Shown here piece after piece: positions 33,628 through 46,289 of a stretch of 64,000 nt of DNA. Below the pieces are notes generated by a model. It did not search any database. It saw nothing but the letters and a program-made list of their open reading frames with translations, and had not been told where the DNA came from. Each line of letters starts with the position of its first letter. Within the stretch, counting starts at the first letter, position 1. A program made the translations under genes and the position numbers. Source of the DNA: Apodemus sylvaticus (taxonomy: Eukaryota; Chordata; Mammalia; Rodentia; Muridae); NCBI RefSeq assembly GCF_947179515.1, contig NC_067472.1, positions 167,401,275 to 167,465,274 of the forward strand, written 5' to 3'.

Positions 33628-34110
33628 TTGAGTGAGTCCTTGATCAGACATAGTTTCTGTGAGAGTCAATTTTGCCTTTATCTATGTAAAAGGTTTTTAC
33701 AATCTTAGTAGAAAAATAGTCATTTTATAGAAATTTGGAGAAATGGGCTTGTTAAACAGAAACTGGATGCAGAACCCTAAAGCTGCCTTATATGGGCCTC
33801 ACTATATCCACTTGTGATATATCCCTTGTAATCACTTGGGGCAAGAACAGCTCCCATTCTGAACAAATGTCTCCCTCAGAGCAAGGATCAAGGTAGTGCA
33901 ACAAAGTTCAGAATTTATTCCATCATTAATCTTGATAAATATTAAACTAATATGATATTTTTAAGAAATGCCCCTATCTTTTACAAGTTGCATTCTTTCT
34001 AAATATTAAAAGAAATCAATGGAAATGTCCACAATTGCAGTTCCTTCAATATCCTTACACTTTAGAATATGTACATAAATTTAAAATGTTTCTTATGTAA
34101 ATTGTTTAGT
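33628..34110 (+). other. 3' flank of the receptor gene
   Basis: This stretch is collinear with the 3' flank of the pseudogene. ATTAAA at 33941-33946 is shared with unit A and is a candidate polyadenylation signal about 310 bases after the stop. The AATAAA seen in unit A at 4840 is not preserved here. Confidence 0.35.
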
Positions 34111-34760
34111 AAACAATTATGCATCTCTAAGACTGCCTATTCTAAATCTTCATGCACCCATTGGAAGCTTCAACTTCGAGTATCTGCCATTTATTTCCAC
34201 TGAAAGAATAAGGACATGTTTTATAAATGCACATCCAAGCACTCTCAAAAGTAGAGAGAGACTATGTCCTGTTTCTCTCTTTGCCTTGGTTAACATTCCA
34301 TGGTCATGTCTTTCCTCCTCTTGTCTTTCTCCTGATTCTCTCTCTATGACTGTCTAATCCTTCATGAAAAAAATTCAGTGAGTGTCATTAAACTTATTTT
34401 CTCTTAGAACTGAACCTCTGCCAAATGTTCATTATTCCCAGAAGTGTGTAGCATCCACAACTTGAAATATGCATGTTTATATACATTTTCTCTTAGAAAT
34501 ATTTTGTGTGAAATAGAAAGAAATCACTGTCTCCTTTCCCTTTCCTCCCTCTAGCCCTTCCTAGCTACCATCCCTTAAGCCCTTTCTGTGTCTCCTCTTC
34601 TAAATAAAGAGCTTCTTGATTTTTCATTATTAGTGTTATACACACACACACATGAATATGTATATACACATATATATTGCATATATACATGTGTAAAGTA
34701 CATCTGCTGAGTCTATTTTTGTTGTTTGTGTATATTCTAGATTGACCATTCTGTACTTGA
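34111..34760. other. Distal flank of unit B
   Basis: Collinear with 6210-6860 of unit A. It has a CA/TA-rich run at about 34636-34690. No gene is seen. Confidence 0.5.
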
Positions 34761-34769
34761 CAACCATTA

Positions 34770-35200
34770 AAGGAGCTCACCCCTGGGAGAGGCTAATTTT
34801 CTTTTCCCAGTAGGCAATGGTTGTCTGTAGTTCTTTGTCTAGGGGTAAGAAACTGTAAAATTTTCCTCCATTCACATTGACATGTGTATTGATATTGCCA
34901 TTGTCCTCAAATTGTTTACACAGCTATTCCTAGGACAGACAGTTTCACAACAGTCTTCCTGGTATCCTGGCTCTTATGGTCATTCTGCGACCTCTTCCAT
35001 GATGTTCCTTGAGTCATAGATACAGGAGCTGTGACGAATATATGCTCACTGGGCTGGGATACCCACAATTTGTTAATCTTGTTATTGTGTCCAGTTATAG
35101 TTTCATGTGATGGCCTCTGTTACTATAAAGAGAAGCTTCTTTAATGAGCATTTGTGGCTACACTTAGCTATAGTATAAGAACAAAATTTAGAATCTAATA
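34770..35200. mobile_element. Old rodent repeat, probably L1/Lx 3'UTR-derived
   Basis: Text such as cacaacagtcttcctggtat and atggcctctgttactataaa resembles a widely dispersed old rodent repeat. The family and orientation are from memory and not secure. There is no coding sequence. Confidence 0.35.
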
Positions 35201-35207
35201 AAGAATT

Positions 35208-38200
35208 ATTTAATGAAAATTAAGGCACAACATACCCAAATTCATTGGACACAATGAAAGCAGTGCTAAGAGGAAAACTCATAGCTCTGAGTGCCTACAA
35301 AAAGAAGCTGGAGAGAGTATATACACTAGCAGTTAACAGAACATGTGAAAGCTTTAGAACAAAAAGAAGCTAATATACCCAAGAGGAGTAGAAGGCAGGA
35401 AATCATAAAACTCAGGGCTGAAATCAACCAAGTTAAAAAAAAAAAAGAACTATACAAAGAATCAACAAAAGTAGGAGCTGGTTCTTTGAGAAAATAAACA
35501 AGATAGATAAACATTTAGCCAGACTAATCAGAGGGCACAGAGACAGGACCCAAATTAGCAAAATCAGAAATGAAAAGGGTGTTATAACAACAGAAACTGA
35601 GGAAATCAAAAAATTATCATATCTTACTACAAAAGCCTATGCTCAACAAAACTGGAAAATCTGGAGGAAATGGACAATCTCCTAGACAGATACCAATTAC
35701 CAAAATTTAATCAGGATCAGAGAGACCATCTAAATGGACCCATAACCCCTAAAGAAATAAAAGTGGTCATTGTCAGTCTCCCAACCAAAAAAAGCACAGG
35801 ACTAGATGGTTTTAGTGCAGAATTTTATCAGACATTCAAAGGAGACCTAATGCCAATATTCTTCAAACTATTCCACAAAATAGAAACAGAAGGACCATTA
35901 CTCAATTCGATCTATGAAGCCACAATTTCGCTGATACAAAAACCACATAAAGATCCAACAAAAAAGAGAACCTTAGACCAATTTCTCTTATGAAAATCGA
36001 TGAATTCTCAATAAAATTCTTGCCAACCGAATCCAAGAACACATCAAAACAACTATTCACCACGATCAAGTAGGTTTCATCACAGGGATGCAGCGATGGT
36101 TCAATATAAGGGAATCCATCAATGTAATCCACTACATAAACAAATTCAAAAAAAAACACATGGTCATTTCATTAGATGCTGAAAACGAATTTTAAAAAAT
36201 TCAGCATCCTCTCATGTTAAAGGTCTTGGAAATAACAGGAATTCAAGGCCCATACCTGAACATAATAAAAGCAATATACAACAAACCAGTAGCCAACATC
36301 AAACTAAATGCAGAGAAACTTGAAACAACCCCACTAAAATCAGCAACTAGACAAGGCTGCCTTCTCTTTCCATATTTATTCAATATAGTACTTGAAGTTC
36401 TAGCTAGAGCAATTAGACAACACAAGGAGGTCAAAGGGATACAGATTGGGAAGGAAGAAGTCAAATTGTCACTATTTGCAGATGATATGATAGTATACTT
36501 AAGTGACCCAAAAAAACTCCACCAGAGAACTCCTACAGCTAATAAACAACTTCAGCAAGGTAGCTGGTTATAAAATTAACTCAAGCAAATCAGTAGCCTT
36601 CCTATACTCAAAGGATAAACAGGCTAAGAAAGAAATTAGGGAAATGACACCCTTCACAATAGCCACAAACAATATAAAGTATCTTGGTGTGACTCTAAAC
36701 AAACAAGTGAAAGATCTGTATGACAGGAGCTTCAAGTCTTTGAAGAAAGAAATCAAAGACCTCAGAAGATGGAAAAAAAATCTTCCTTGCTCTTGGATTG
36801 GCAGGATTAATATAGTTAAAATGGCCATCTTGCCAAAAGCAATTTACAGATTCAATGCAATCCCCATCAAAATTCCAACTCAATTCTTCATAGACTTAGA
36901 AAGAGCAATTCTCAAACTCACCTGGAATAACCAAAAACCCAGGATAGCTAAAACTATTCTCAACAGTAAAGGAACTTCTGGGGGAATCGGTATCCCTGAC
37001 CTCCAGCAGTCCTACAGAGCAATTGTGTTAAAAAAAAAAAACTGCATGGTATTGGTACAGTGACAGGCAAGTAGATAAATGGAATAGAATTGAAGATCCA
37101 CAAATGAACCCACAGAATTATGGTCACTTGATCTTTGATAAAGGAGCTACAACCATCCAGTGGAAAAAAAATATAGCCTCTTCAACAAATGGTGCTGGTT
37201 CAACTGGAGGTCAGCATGCAAAAAAAATGCAAATTGATCCATTCTTATCTCCTTGTACTAAGCTCAACTCCAAGTAGATCAAGAACCTCCACATAAAATC
37301 AGACACACTGAAACTAATAAAAGAGAAACTGGGGAAGACCCTTGAGGACATGGGCAGAGGGGAAAATTTCCTCAGCAGAACACCAATAACTTAGGCTCTA
37401 AGATCAAGAATTGACAAATGGGTCCTCATAAAACTACAAAGTTTCTGTAAGGCAAAGGACATTGTCAAAAGGACAAAACGGTAACCAACAAATTGGGCAA
37501 AGATCTTTACCAACACTATATCTGACAGAGGGCTTATATCCAAGATATATAAAAAACTCAAGAAGGAAGACTCCAGAGAGCCAATATCCCCCTTAAAAAC
37601 TGGGATACAGAGCTAAACAAAGAATTTTCACCTGAGGAATATCGAATGACTGATAAATAACTAAAGAAATGTTCAACCCTGAAATTTCACCTCACACCAG
37701 TCAGAATGGTTAAGATCAAAAAGTCAGGAGAAGCTGGGCGGTGGTGATGCATGCCTGTAATCCCAGCACTCTGGGAGGCATAGGCAGGCAGATTTCTGAG
37801 TTCATGGCCAGCCTGGTCTACAGAGTGAGCTCCAGGACAGCCAGGGCTATACAGAGAAACCCTGTCTCGGAAAAAAAAAATCAAAAAAAAAAATGTCAGG
37901 AGAAAACGGTGCTGGTGAGAATATGGAGAAAGAGGAACACTCCTCCACTGCTGGTGGGGTTGCAAGCTGATACAACCACTCTGGAAATCAGGCTGGCGGT
38001 TTCTCAGAAAACTGAGCATGATACTTCCAGAGGACCCCGCTATACCACTCCTGAGCATATGCCCTGAGGATACCCCAGCATGTAATAAAGATACATGCTC
38101 CACTATGTTCATAGCAGCCCTATTTATAATAGCCAGAAGCTGGAAAGAACCCACATGTCCCTCAACGGAGGAATAGATACAGAAAGTGTGGTGTATATAT

Positions 38201-38349
38201 ACGCAATGGAGTACTATTCAGCCATTAGAAACAATGAATTCATGAAATTCTTAGAAAATGGATGGAACTGGAGAACATTATTCTAAGTGAGGTAACCCTG
38301 TCTCAAAAGAACACTCATGGTATGCACTCACTGATGAATGGATATTAAC
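35208..38349 (+). pseudogene. L1 ORF2 remnant (linker, RT, C-terminal domain)
   Basis: The region before RT and the start of RT are readable at 35670-35993 (PITPKEIKVVIVSLPTKKSTGLDGFSAEFYQTF). The RT core at 36214-36573 contains the FADDMIVYL catalytic motif. The post-RT part lies at 36503-37063. Frameshifts occur near 35985, 36520 and 37030, and a B1 insertion breaks the C-terminal region. The endonuclease domain is absent because of 5' truncation. Confidence 0.9.
37733..37894 (+). mobile_element. B1 SINE nested in L1 ORF2
   Basis: The B1 body runs from gctgggcggtggtgatgcat to the ccctgtctcgg end with an A-rich tail. It is flanked by a perfect target-site duplication, gtcaggagaa (37723-37732 and 37895-37904). 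It inserted after the host L1. Confidence 0.95.
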
Positions 38350-38604
38350 CTAGAAGCTTGGAATACCCAAGATACAATACACATATCAAATGATGCCCAA
38401 GAAGAAGGAAGGAGTGGCCCCCAGTCCTGGAAAAGCTCAGTGCCGCAGTGTCCGGGAATACCAGGACAGGGAAATGGGAAGGGGTGGATTTGGGGAACAG
38501 GGGGAAGGAAAAGGGCTTATGGGACTTTCGGGGAGGGGGGATCCAGGAAAGGGAAAATCACTTGAAATGTAAATAATGAATATATCAAATAAAAAAATTA
38601 TGCT

Positions 38605-39100
38605 GGTCTAACAAAGTGACAGTAATAGAGTCTGAAGGATTCTATCCCCAGGAAGCTGCCTACATTTCTAGTACTAGACATGAATTCCCTCATGTTCACT
38701 GAGCTTTAAATCCAACTAGAGAGTTGTTGGTTGCCACTGACATGTGACTCTGTTTATATCTTTATGGATATCTTGCCATTCTGGTAATTGTCATAATTCA
38801 TGTGTATTGAGGCTTGGTAAGATGATTTTAGTGATTCCTCCCCTTGGCAGCTTGCATCATATTTCTGGAACCATGGAAGCCAGACTGCAAGAAAGAGATC
38901 AGATCAAGCCTGAATCATCTAAGTCTTTTGTCCTAAATGTGAAGTATCTTCATCAATGGGATCCACCTTTAAGCAAGGGTTACATCTATAATCTATATTG
39001 CTTTGGTAATCACAGGGAGTTCACTGGCTAACTATTCAGAGATATTTCTCATGTCTTGATCTGGTTCTTGTGAAGATTATTGTCATCCCAAGAGACTTAA
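38605..39100 (+). mobile_element. Probable old L1 3'UTR-type repeat
   Basis: Text such as tccaactagagagttgttgg and ggatatcttgccattctggt resembles an old rodent L1 3'UTR. It is strongly diverged, without coding sequence. The family call is tentative. Confidence 0.35.
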
Positions 39101-39349
39101 CTTCTTTTAAGATATGTATATATGAACATATGTGTATGTGTGTGCATATATAATACATAGTATTCTATTTCCCACTTCATATTATCTATATCGTGCTATT
39201 CCTTCCCAAACTCCCAACATGTGGTTCCTTTATATTTTTCTGGTTTGTTAGCTGTTGCTTTTGTACATCTGAGGATTTAGAACTTGGAACTACAGATAAG
39301 AGAGACCATGTATCATTTTGTCTTTCTGGACAGGACTCCATGTACAAAA

Positions 39350-40345
39350 GAATTGCGGCAAACAATTGATAAGCGAGTATTCATAAAACCAATACACCTC
39401 TTCATGGCTAAGAAATAATCAGCCAAGTAAATAAGAAACAAACAGAATGGGAGATAATCCCTGTGAGTCATACATCAGACAGAGGATTAGTACTGAGAAT
39501 ATATAAAGGATTCCAAAAACCAAGAGTCCAAGAAGCAAATTACCATTTGAAAAATGGGCCTCAGACACAAGCAGGGAGTTCTCAGAAGAATAAATAAAAA
39601 TTGCTAATACAATATTAACAAGTATTTTATCATCTTTAGCAATTGTAAAAATGCAAATTAAAACAACTTTGACATTTCATGTCATCCTGGACAGCATACC
39701 CAAAATCAACAAAACAAGTGACAACAAATTCTGCCAAGGTTGTGGATAAAGCAGATCCCCCTTTCACTCTTGGTAGGTAGCCACTCTGTAAAACAGGATG
39801 GAGAATCTTCAGAGAACTAAAACTGTATCTGCCATACAACTCAGCTATACTTCTCATTGGCATATGACCAAAGAACTGAACATTCTATTCCACAGATACT
39901 TGTTCACCAGTGTTCATTGTCACCTTTTCACAATAGCAGTCAAGTGGGAACAATCCAAATGTCTTCAACTGATGACAGGAAAATGAATATGTGGGACATA
40001 TACAATAAAATACCATTCGGCTGTAAGGAAAATTGAAATCGGGAGATTTGCAGATAAACATAGAAAATATCTCGAATGAGGTAATGTTTCCTATAAAATA
40101 ATATTTGAAACTTAAATGCTCCTGTATTTGATAATTTAGATTATAATTAAGAAAAATGGTATGTACAGATAAAACAAACTCATAGTTCAGCAAATTTGCT
40201 TGAATAAATATAACTACTTGACTCCAAACCCAATCAAGATATAACATTCTTCCTTGCTTCTGTGAATTCTCACTGTTCCTCTTGTCATAACTCTGCCTGT
40301 CATAAGTCAATACTGTTCATACTTGTACCGCAATGTAAAATTAAA
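39350..40345 (+). mobile_element. Ancient L1 (ORF2 C-terminus and 3' region), sense
   Basis: Diverged text follows the order of the ORF2 end: gtcatacatcagacagagga, then aaatgcaaattaaaacaact, then ggttgtggataaagcagatc, then cacaatagcagtcaagtggg, then aataaaataccattcggctg. The same landmarks occur in the young L1s (for example 37500-38240). It is far more diverged than any neighbour. Confidence 0.7.
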
Positions 40346-40374
40346 AATGCAAATTAAAAGAGTATATCATCTAC

Positions 40375-40775
40375 TGTGCTGGATGGTTTTGTGTGTCAAC
40401 TTGACACAGGCTGGAGTTATCACAGAGAAAGGAGCTTCAGTTGGGGAAGTGCCTACATGAGATCCAGCTGTGTGGCATTTTCTCAATTAGTGCTCAAGGA
40501 GGGAGAGGGCCCCTTGTGGGTGGTACCATCTCTGGGCTGATATTCTTGGGTTCTATAAGAGAGCAGGCTGAGCAAGTCAGGGAAATCAAGCCAGTAAAAA
40601 ACATCACTCCATGGCCTCTGCATCAGCTCCTGTTTCCTGACCTGCTTGAGTTCCAGTCCAGACTTCTTTTGGTGATGAAGAGCAATGCAGAAACGTAAGC
40701 TAAATAAACCCTTCCCTCCCCAACTTGCTTCTTGATCATCATGTTTGTGCAGGAATAGAAACCCTGACTAAGACA
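40375..40775 (+). mobile_element. Probable solo LTR (401 bp)
   Basis: The insert starts TGTGCTGG and ends CTAAGACA (TG...CA). It is flanked by a perfect 6-bp duplication, atctac (40369-40374 and 40776-40781). It has a TATA-like ctataaga (40553-40560) and AATAAA at 40703-40708, in the right order for U3-R-U5. I recognise the text (gtcaacttgacacaggctgg) as a very common rodent repeat, but I am not sure of its family name. Confidence 0.7.
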
Positions 40776-40781
40776 ATCTAC

Positions 40782-41148
40782 CAATTTTTTTCTACATTCA
40801 GAAAAAGCTACGTCTTTAGGGAAAATTCCTGAATGTAATGTACTATAACCACATAAAGAGCTTGTTTTGTAAATTATTTTTATGTCATCTTACATATACT
40901 TCACATTTTTTACATTTTCCCATTTTCTCTTACCACAAAGATTTAGTAACCACCAACATATCACATAGTCTCTCTACACATATTGACACTTTAAACTATA
41001 TTCCATATGCAATTGAGATTTCATGTAGTCTGTCTATACATAATGATGTTTTAAAATACATTCCATATGTAAATGAGGTTATGCAATATTTTCTCCCTAC
41101 ATTGTTCTTACTTCCAGTTCAGTTAAATGGTAACTCCATTTAAATTCC
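40782..41148. other. No recognisable gene
   Basis: AT-rich sequence with an internal near-repeat: catagtctctctacacatat near 40962 and catgtagtctgtctatacat near 41023, each followed by attccatatg. This is a diverged tandem duplication of about 65 bp. Confidence 0.5.
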
Positions 41149-41189
<41 letters not shown>

Positions 41190-41298
41190 GTCAGACAGAC
41201 AGACAGACAGATAGATATACATGCACATGCACATGCACATGCACATGCACATGCACATGCACATACACATACACATACACATACATATACATATATAT
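41149..41298. repeat. Compound microsatellite
   Basis: The runs in order are (ATAG)n at 41149-41189, (ACAG)n at about 41191-41210, (CACATG)n at about 41219-41264 and (CACATA)n at about 41264-41298. Adjacent motifs differ by one base, suggesting each arose from its neighbour by point change and spread. Confidence 0.95.
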
Positions 41299-41479
41299 GG
41301 AAGGAAGCGGTAACTTTAAATATAGCTTATCCAAAGGCCAAGAGTATTATTCTTCTCCTTCCCCAAATTCCATTCTCTACCATGCCCACTCATTGAACTT
41401 GGACTTTGAAACAATGCTGAAAATGTAAGTATTTTGTGACTCTTGAAGATGGACTACATGAGTTTTCCAACATGAAATG

Positions 41480-41526
41480 TGCATAGCAGTAAGCACCTTT
41501 ATCCACTAAGCCATCTTGCTGGCCCT
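41480..41526 (-). mobile_element. B2-type SINE remnant, antisense
   Basis: The text cactaagccatcttgctggc is the reverse complement of the B2-family head (gctggcgagatggctcag type). Only the 5' tRNA-like head is recognisable. Confidence 0.55.
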
Positions 41527-41999
41527 GATTCTCATGTTCTTTGATCAACTTTATTTGTAGAGTGAATCATAAGGTATTTGTCTGTTTGCCTTAATTTTAA
41601 ACTGGTATAATGTATGTTAAAAATAACACAGACTTTGGAAAAAATGAAATGTGCATAGGATTTTAGGATAAAGGCCAAAATATTAAGTTTTGACTATCAA
41701 AAAATCTTCCTCGGTTCATGATTTAAATGCTTATTGTCCATCTAGTTAAACTATTTTCAAATATTATACAAATATCAGAGCCTACATCCACCCATATTGT
41801 TACCAAGGACAAGAACTCCTCTTTTAATAGTTGAGGGATAACACACTGTGTGATTATCACAATTTCAAAATCCAATTCTCCATTGTTGCATGCCTACGTC
41901 TTCTATGTACAGAATGCTGCAACTAATGTTCCAATAAATATACAGCACTGTATTTTTATTTGAGATAGAGGTGTCTTTTGTTTATTTTAGCCCATTTTT
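41527..41999. other. No recognisable gene
   Basis: AT-rich, single-copy-looking sequence. No conserved open frame. Confidence 0.5.
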
Positions 42000-42450
42000 C
42001 TTTTGTATTATTATATAGGGCATTTTATTTATTTACATTTTGAAGGTTATACCCCTTCCCAGTTTCCTCTCCACAAACCTCCATCAACTCCTGATGCTTC
42101 TATGAATGTACTGCTCCACTCATCCACCCACTCCCACCTCAGCATGCTAGAATGCCTGAACTTGTGTCATCCAGCCTCTACAGGATGAAGGGCCCCATTC
42201 CCAATGATGTCAAATAAGGCAATCCTCTGCTACACATACAGCTGGAGCCATGGATCCCTCCATGTGTACTTTTTGGTTGGTGATTTAACTCCTGGGTGCT
42301 TTGGGGAATCTGGTTGCTTGATATTGGGTTTTTCCTATGGGATTGCAAAATGTTCAGCTCCTTCAGTACTTCCCCTAATGCTTCCATGGGAGTCTCCATG
42401 CTCAGTCTAATGGTAGGCTATGTGTATCCCCATCTGTATTGTTCAGGCTC
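42000..42450 (-). mobile_element. 5'-truncated L1 3'UTR, antisense
   Basis: The reverse complement follows an older rodent L1 3'UTR: cctccccagtttcctctcc-like text near the tail, then ggctggagccatggatccct and ttttggttggtgatttaact on the plus strand. No ORF2 is present. Confidence 0.65.
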
Positions 42451-42829
42451 TTGCATTTTATTTTAATCTAATATGTCCATAATAAGCACATGGTATCAAT
42501 ATAAAATTTGAGTTTGTTTGTTTTTGTTTTGGTTTTCATTTAGGTTTTGGGTTTTGAGTTTGTGGTTTGGGGGTTTTATTATTGTTGCTGGTTTCCCTTT
42601 TTCTCTGAAATGCATTACAAGACATTATGTTTTTATTATCATATTAAAGGAAGAAGGATTATTGAGGCTGATGGCTTGATGGTTCTCTCTAAAACTGAAG
42701 GACTCTCTTTATGCCTCTATATGAAAATTAATGGAAAAATGAGTGTATGGAAGGAGAGGAATGCTCACATCATTGAAGACAAAACAAAATGTGACAGAAA
42801 AAGGCCAGGCATATCCATCAAAAAAACCC
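42451..42829. other. No recognisable gene
   Basis: A G/T-rich segment (42505-42590) is followed by unremarkable sequence up to the start of an L1 5'UTR. No conserved open frame. Confidence 0.4.
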
Positions 42830-43220
42830 ACTTTTGATCTGTGCCCAAGAGCAGATATAGTGTTCTAGGCCCCCCAACCCACTAACATCAAGAGACAGAT
42901 TGATCCCTAGGACTTCTGACACACCCAGGTTCACACGTGAGTCCCCCAATACCTGGACTAACTGGGACCTTATGGGCCCAAAGGACAAAGAAACTCCTGC
43001 CCTGCCAGAGACACAAATTCTTTCCATTCACATCTGTGCTAGGGAGCACATACTATGCTCCAGAACACCCCCCCCAAAGGAGTTCTGACACAGCTAGACT
43101 TACAGATCAGGCATAGGTGACACACTCCTATACCTAGAGACAGCCTAACCCAAGGAAGCCCAGCCATGATCACAGCCTTCAGTCAGAGACAGCAGGCCAC
43201 TTAACAACACAGATAACCAC

Positions 43221-44305
43221 ATGGTGAGAGGCAAGCACAAGCACATAAACAACAGAAAACAAGGCTACTTGGCATCATTAGAACCTAGTACTTCCACCAC
43301 AGCAAGCCCTGGAAACCCGAACACACCAGAAAAGCAAAATTCTGATTTAAAATCACTTCTCATGATTATAATAGAGGATTTTAAGAAGGACCTACTTCAC
43401 TCCCTTAAGGAAATACAGGAGAAGACAGGTAAAGAGGTAGAAGCCATTAAAGAGGAAACATAAAACTCCCTTTAAAAAATACAAGAAGCCAGGCGGTGGT
43501 GGCGCACGTCTGTAATCCCAGCACTCTGGGAGGCAGAGGCAGGCGGATTTCTGAGTTCGAGGCCAGCCTGGTCTACAGAGTGAGTTCTAGGACAGCCAGG
43601 GCTATACAGAGAAACCCTGTCTCAAAAAAACCAAATCCAAAAAAAAAAAAAAATACAAGAAAACACTACCAAACAGATAAAGGAACTGAACAAAAAAAAA
43701 CATGCAGAATATAAAAATGGCAATAGAATCAATAAATAAATCACAAAGAGGAGGAAAAACCTGGAGATAGAAAACCTAAGAGCGAGCTTTGGAGTCATAG
43801 ATGCAAGCATCACAACAGAATACAAGATAGAAGAGAGAATCTCAGGTGCAGAAGATACCACAGAAAAACATTGAAACAACAGTCAAATAAAATGCAAAAC
43901 GCAAAAAGCTCCTAACCTGAAACATCCAGGAAATCCAGAACACAATGAAAAGACCAAACCTAAGGATTATAGGTATAGAAGAGAGTGAAGATTACCAACT
44001 TAAAGGCCAGTAAATATCTTCAACAAAATTATATAAGGAAACATCCCTGACCTGAAGAAATAGATGCCCATGGACATACAAGAAGCCTACAAAACTCCAA
44101 ATAGATTTGACCAGAAAAGAAATCCCTCCCATCACATAATAGTCAAAACACTAAATGCACAAAGTATATTAAAAGCAGTAAGGTAAAGAGGTGAAGTAAC
44201 ATATAAAGGAATACCTATAAAAATTACACAAGACTTCTTACAAAGACTAAGAAAGCTAGAAGATCCTGGGCAGATGTCATATAGACCTTAAGAGAACACA
44301 AAGGC
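43221..44305 (+). pseudogene. L1 ORF1, broken by B1 and frameshifts
   Basis: The first 80 residues are readable (43221-43463), including PNTPEKQNSDLKSLLMIIIEDFKKD and the start of the coiled coil. A stop follows at 43461-43463 and a B1 insertion at 43488-43650. Downstream, the RRM-like text (aagaccaaacctaaggatta, about 43950) and C-terminal text survive only as frameshifted fragments. The protein would lack its RNA-binding half. Confidence 0.88.
43488..43650 (+). mobile_element. B1 SINE nested in L1 ORF1
   Basis: A well-preserved B1 runs from gccaggcggtggtggcgcac to the ccctgtctc end plus an A-rich tail. It is flanked by the 11-bp duplication aaatacaagaa (43477-43487 and 43651-43661). It keeps the mouse-like block ggatttctgagttcg. 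Confidence 0.95.
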
Positions 44306-44340
44306 TACTTCCTGATACTCTCTAGAGAACTGGCAGGAGC

Positions 44341-46233
44341 AGGGGATTTTAGTGGTATTGCTTCAAGTTTCTCTCCATTTAGTTGGATGTTGGCTACCAG
44401 TTTGCAGTATATTGCTTTCACTATGTTTAGGTATGGGCCCTGGGTTCCCAATCACTCCAAGTCTTTTATCATGAAGAGATGCTGGATTTTGTCAAAAGCC
44501 TTTTTGGCATCTAATGAAATGACCATGTGTTCTTTTCCTTTAGTTTGTTTATGTAGTGAATTACATTGATGAATTTCTGTATATTGAACCATCCCTACAT
44601 CCCTGGGATGAAGCCTACCTGATCATGGTGAATTATAGTTTTGATGCATTTTTTGATTTGGTTGGCCAGGATTTTGTTCAGTATTTTTGCACCAATGTTC
44701 ATGAGTGAGATTGGTCTGAAGTTGTCCTTCCTTGTTTGGTTTAGGTATAAGTGTTATTGTGGCTTCATAGAATGAGTTGGGTATTGTTCCTTGAGTTTCT
44801 ATTTCATTGTAAAGTTTGAAGAGTATCTGTATTAACTCTTTGAAGATCTGATAAATTTTCCAGCTAAACCCATCTGGTACTGGGCTTTTTTTTTAATGGG
44901 AGACTATTAATGACTGCTTCTATTTCCTCAGGACTTATGGGCATATTTGGATGCTTTATCTGATCCTGTTTTAGCTTTGGCACCTGGTATGTATCTAGAA
45001 AGTTGTACATTTCATCCAGATTTTCAAACTTCGTTGAGTATAAACTCTTGTAGTAGGATCTGATGATGTTTTTGAATTTCCACAGAATCTGTTGTTATGT
45101 CTCCCTTTTATCTTGTTGTATTTTCAAAGAACCAAGTCCTTGTTTTGTTGATTCCTTGTATGGTTCTTTTTGTTTCTCTTTGGTTCATTTTGGCCCTAAG
45201 TTTGATTATTTCCTGCCGTCTACTACTCTTGGGGGTATTTGCTTCCTTTTGTTCTAGAGCTTTCAAGTGCACTGTCAAGCTGTTAGTATAAACTCTCTCC
45301 ATTCTCTTTTTGGAGGCACTCAGAGCTATGAGTTTTTCTCTTAGCACTGCTTTCATTGTGTCCCATAAATTTTGCTATGATGTGTCTTCATTTTCATTAA
45401 ATTCTAAAAAGTCTTTAATTTCTTTCTTTATTTCTTCCTTGACCAAGCAAGCTATCATTGAGAGGATCATTGTTCAAAGTCCATGTGTATGTGAGTTTTC
45501 CATTGCTTTTGTTTGAGCTTAAGACCAGCCTTAGGCCATGGTGATCTGATAAGATACATGGAATAATTTCAATATTTCTGTATCTGTTGAGGCCTGTTTT
45601 GTGACCAATTATATGGTCAATTTTGGAGAAGGTACAATGAGGTGCTGAGAAGATGGTGTATTCTTTTGCTTTAGGGTGGAATGTTCTATAAATATCTGTT
45701 AGATCCACTTGATCCATAACTTCAGTTAGTTTCACTGTATCTCTGTTTAGTTTCTGACTCTATGATTTGTCCATTTTTTGATAGTAAGGTGTTGAAGTCT
45801 CCCATTATTATTGTGTGAGGTGCAATGTGGTGGGCTTTGAGATTTATTAAAGTTTTCTTTTTCTTTGTTTATTAATGTGGATTCCCTTGCATTCAGAGCA
45901 TAAGATGTTCAGAATTGAGAGTTTATCTTGGTAGACTTTTCCTTTGCCCAGTATGAAGTGTCCCTCCTTATCTTTTTTGACAACTTTAGATTGAAATTCA
46001 ATTTTATCTGATATAAGAATGGCCACTCTTTCTTGTTTCTTGGGACCATTTGCTTGGAAAATTGTTTTCCAATCTTTGACTCTGAAATAGTGACTGTCTT
46101 TGTCATTGAGGTAGGTTTCTTGTATGCAACAAAACGTTGGGTCCTGTTTAGGTATCCAGTCTGTTAGACTTTGTCTTTTTATAGGGGAGTTGAGACCATT
46201 GGTATTAAGAGAAATTAAGAAAATTAAGGAAAA
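44341..46233 (-). pseudogene. L1 ORF2 N-terminal half, broken
   Basis: Endonuclease text is readable at 45415-45735: DIYRTFHPKAKEYTIFSAPH, then SDHHG, the histidine-containing motif near the domain end. The linker is readable at 45108-45356 (KAVLREKLIALSASKKRMER). RT text remains only as frameshifted fragments. A deletion near 45103 removes linker sequence. The C-terminal half is missing. Confidence 0.85.
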
Positions 46234-46289
46234 GTGATTGTTGCTTACTGCTATCTTCTTAATTAAAGGGAAAATTCTGGTTGTGTAGC

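Larger units (their letters stand above)
27060..34760 (+). repeat. Mrgpr tandem-duplication unit B
   Basis: This unit carries the intact receptor. Its right two-thirds (29755-34760) matches unit A. Its left part matches unit C. One L1 (about 27600-29235) interrupts it. At the three places where unit A carries an LTR or L1, unit B has the simple uninterrupted sequence. The end is set by loss of similarity to unit A after gacaaccattaaa near 34770. Confidence 0.85.
35208..38598 (+). mobile_element. 5'-truncated L1 with nested B1
   Basis: The element begins inside ORF2 at tttaatgaaaattaagg and ends with the 3'UTR and an A-rich tail (tatatcaaataaaaaaatta). It is interrupted by a B1 SINE (37733-37894). 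About 40 bp of ORF2 is missing near 37677. The insertion lies just outside the right edge of unit B. Confidence 0.92.
42830..44305 (+). mobile_element. 3'-truncated L1 (5'UTR and most of ORF1) with nested B1
   Basis: The 5'UTR spans about 42830-43220. ORF1 starts ATG at 43221 (MVRGKHKHINNRKQGYLASLEPS). A B1 splits ORF1 at 43488. ORF1 text continues to agagaacacaaagg near 44303 and then stops. There is no ORF2 or tail, so the 3' part was lost by rearrangement. The 5'UTR differs from the other three L1 promoters in the window. Confidence 0.85.
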
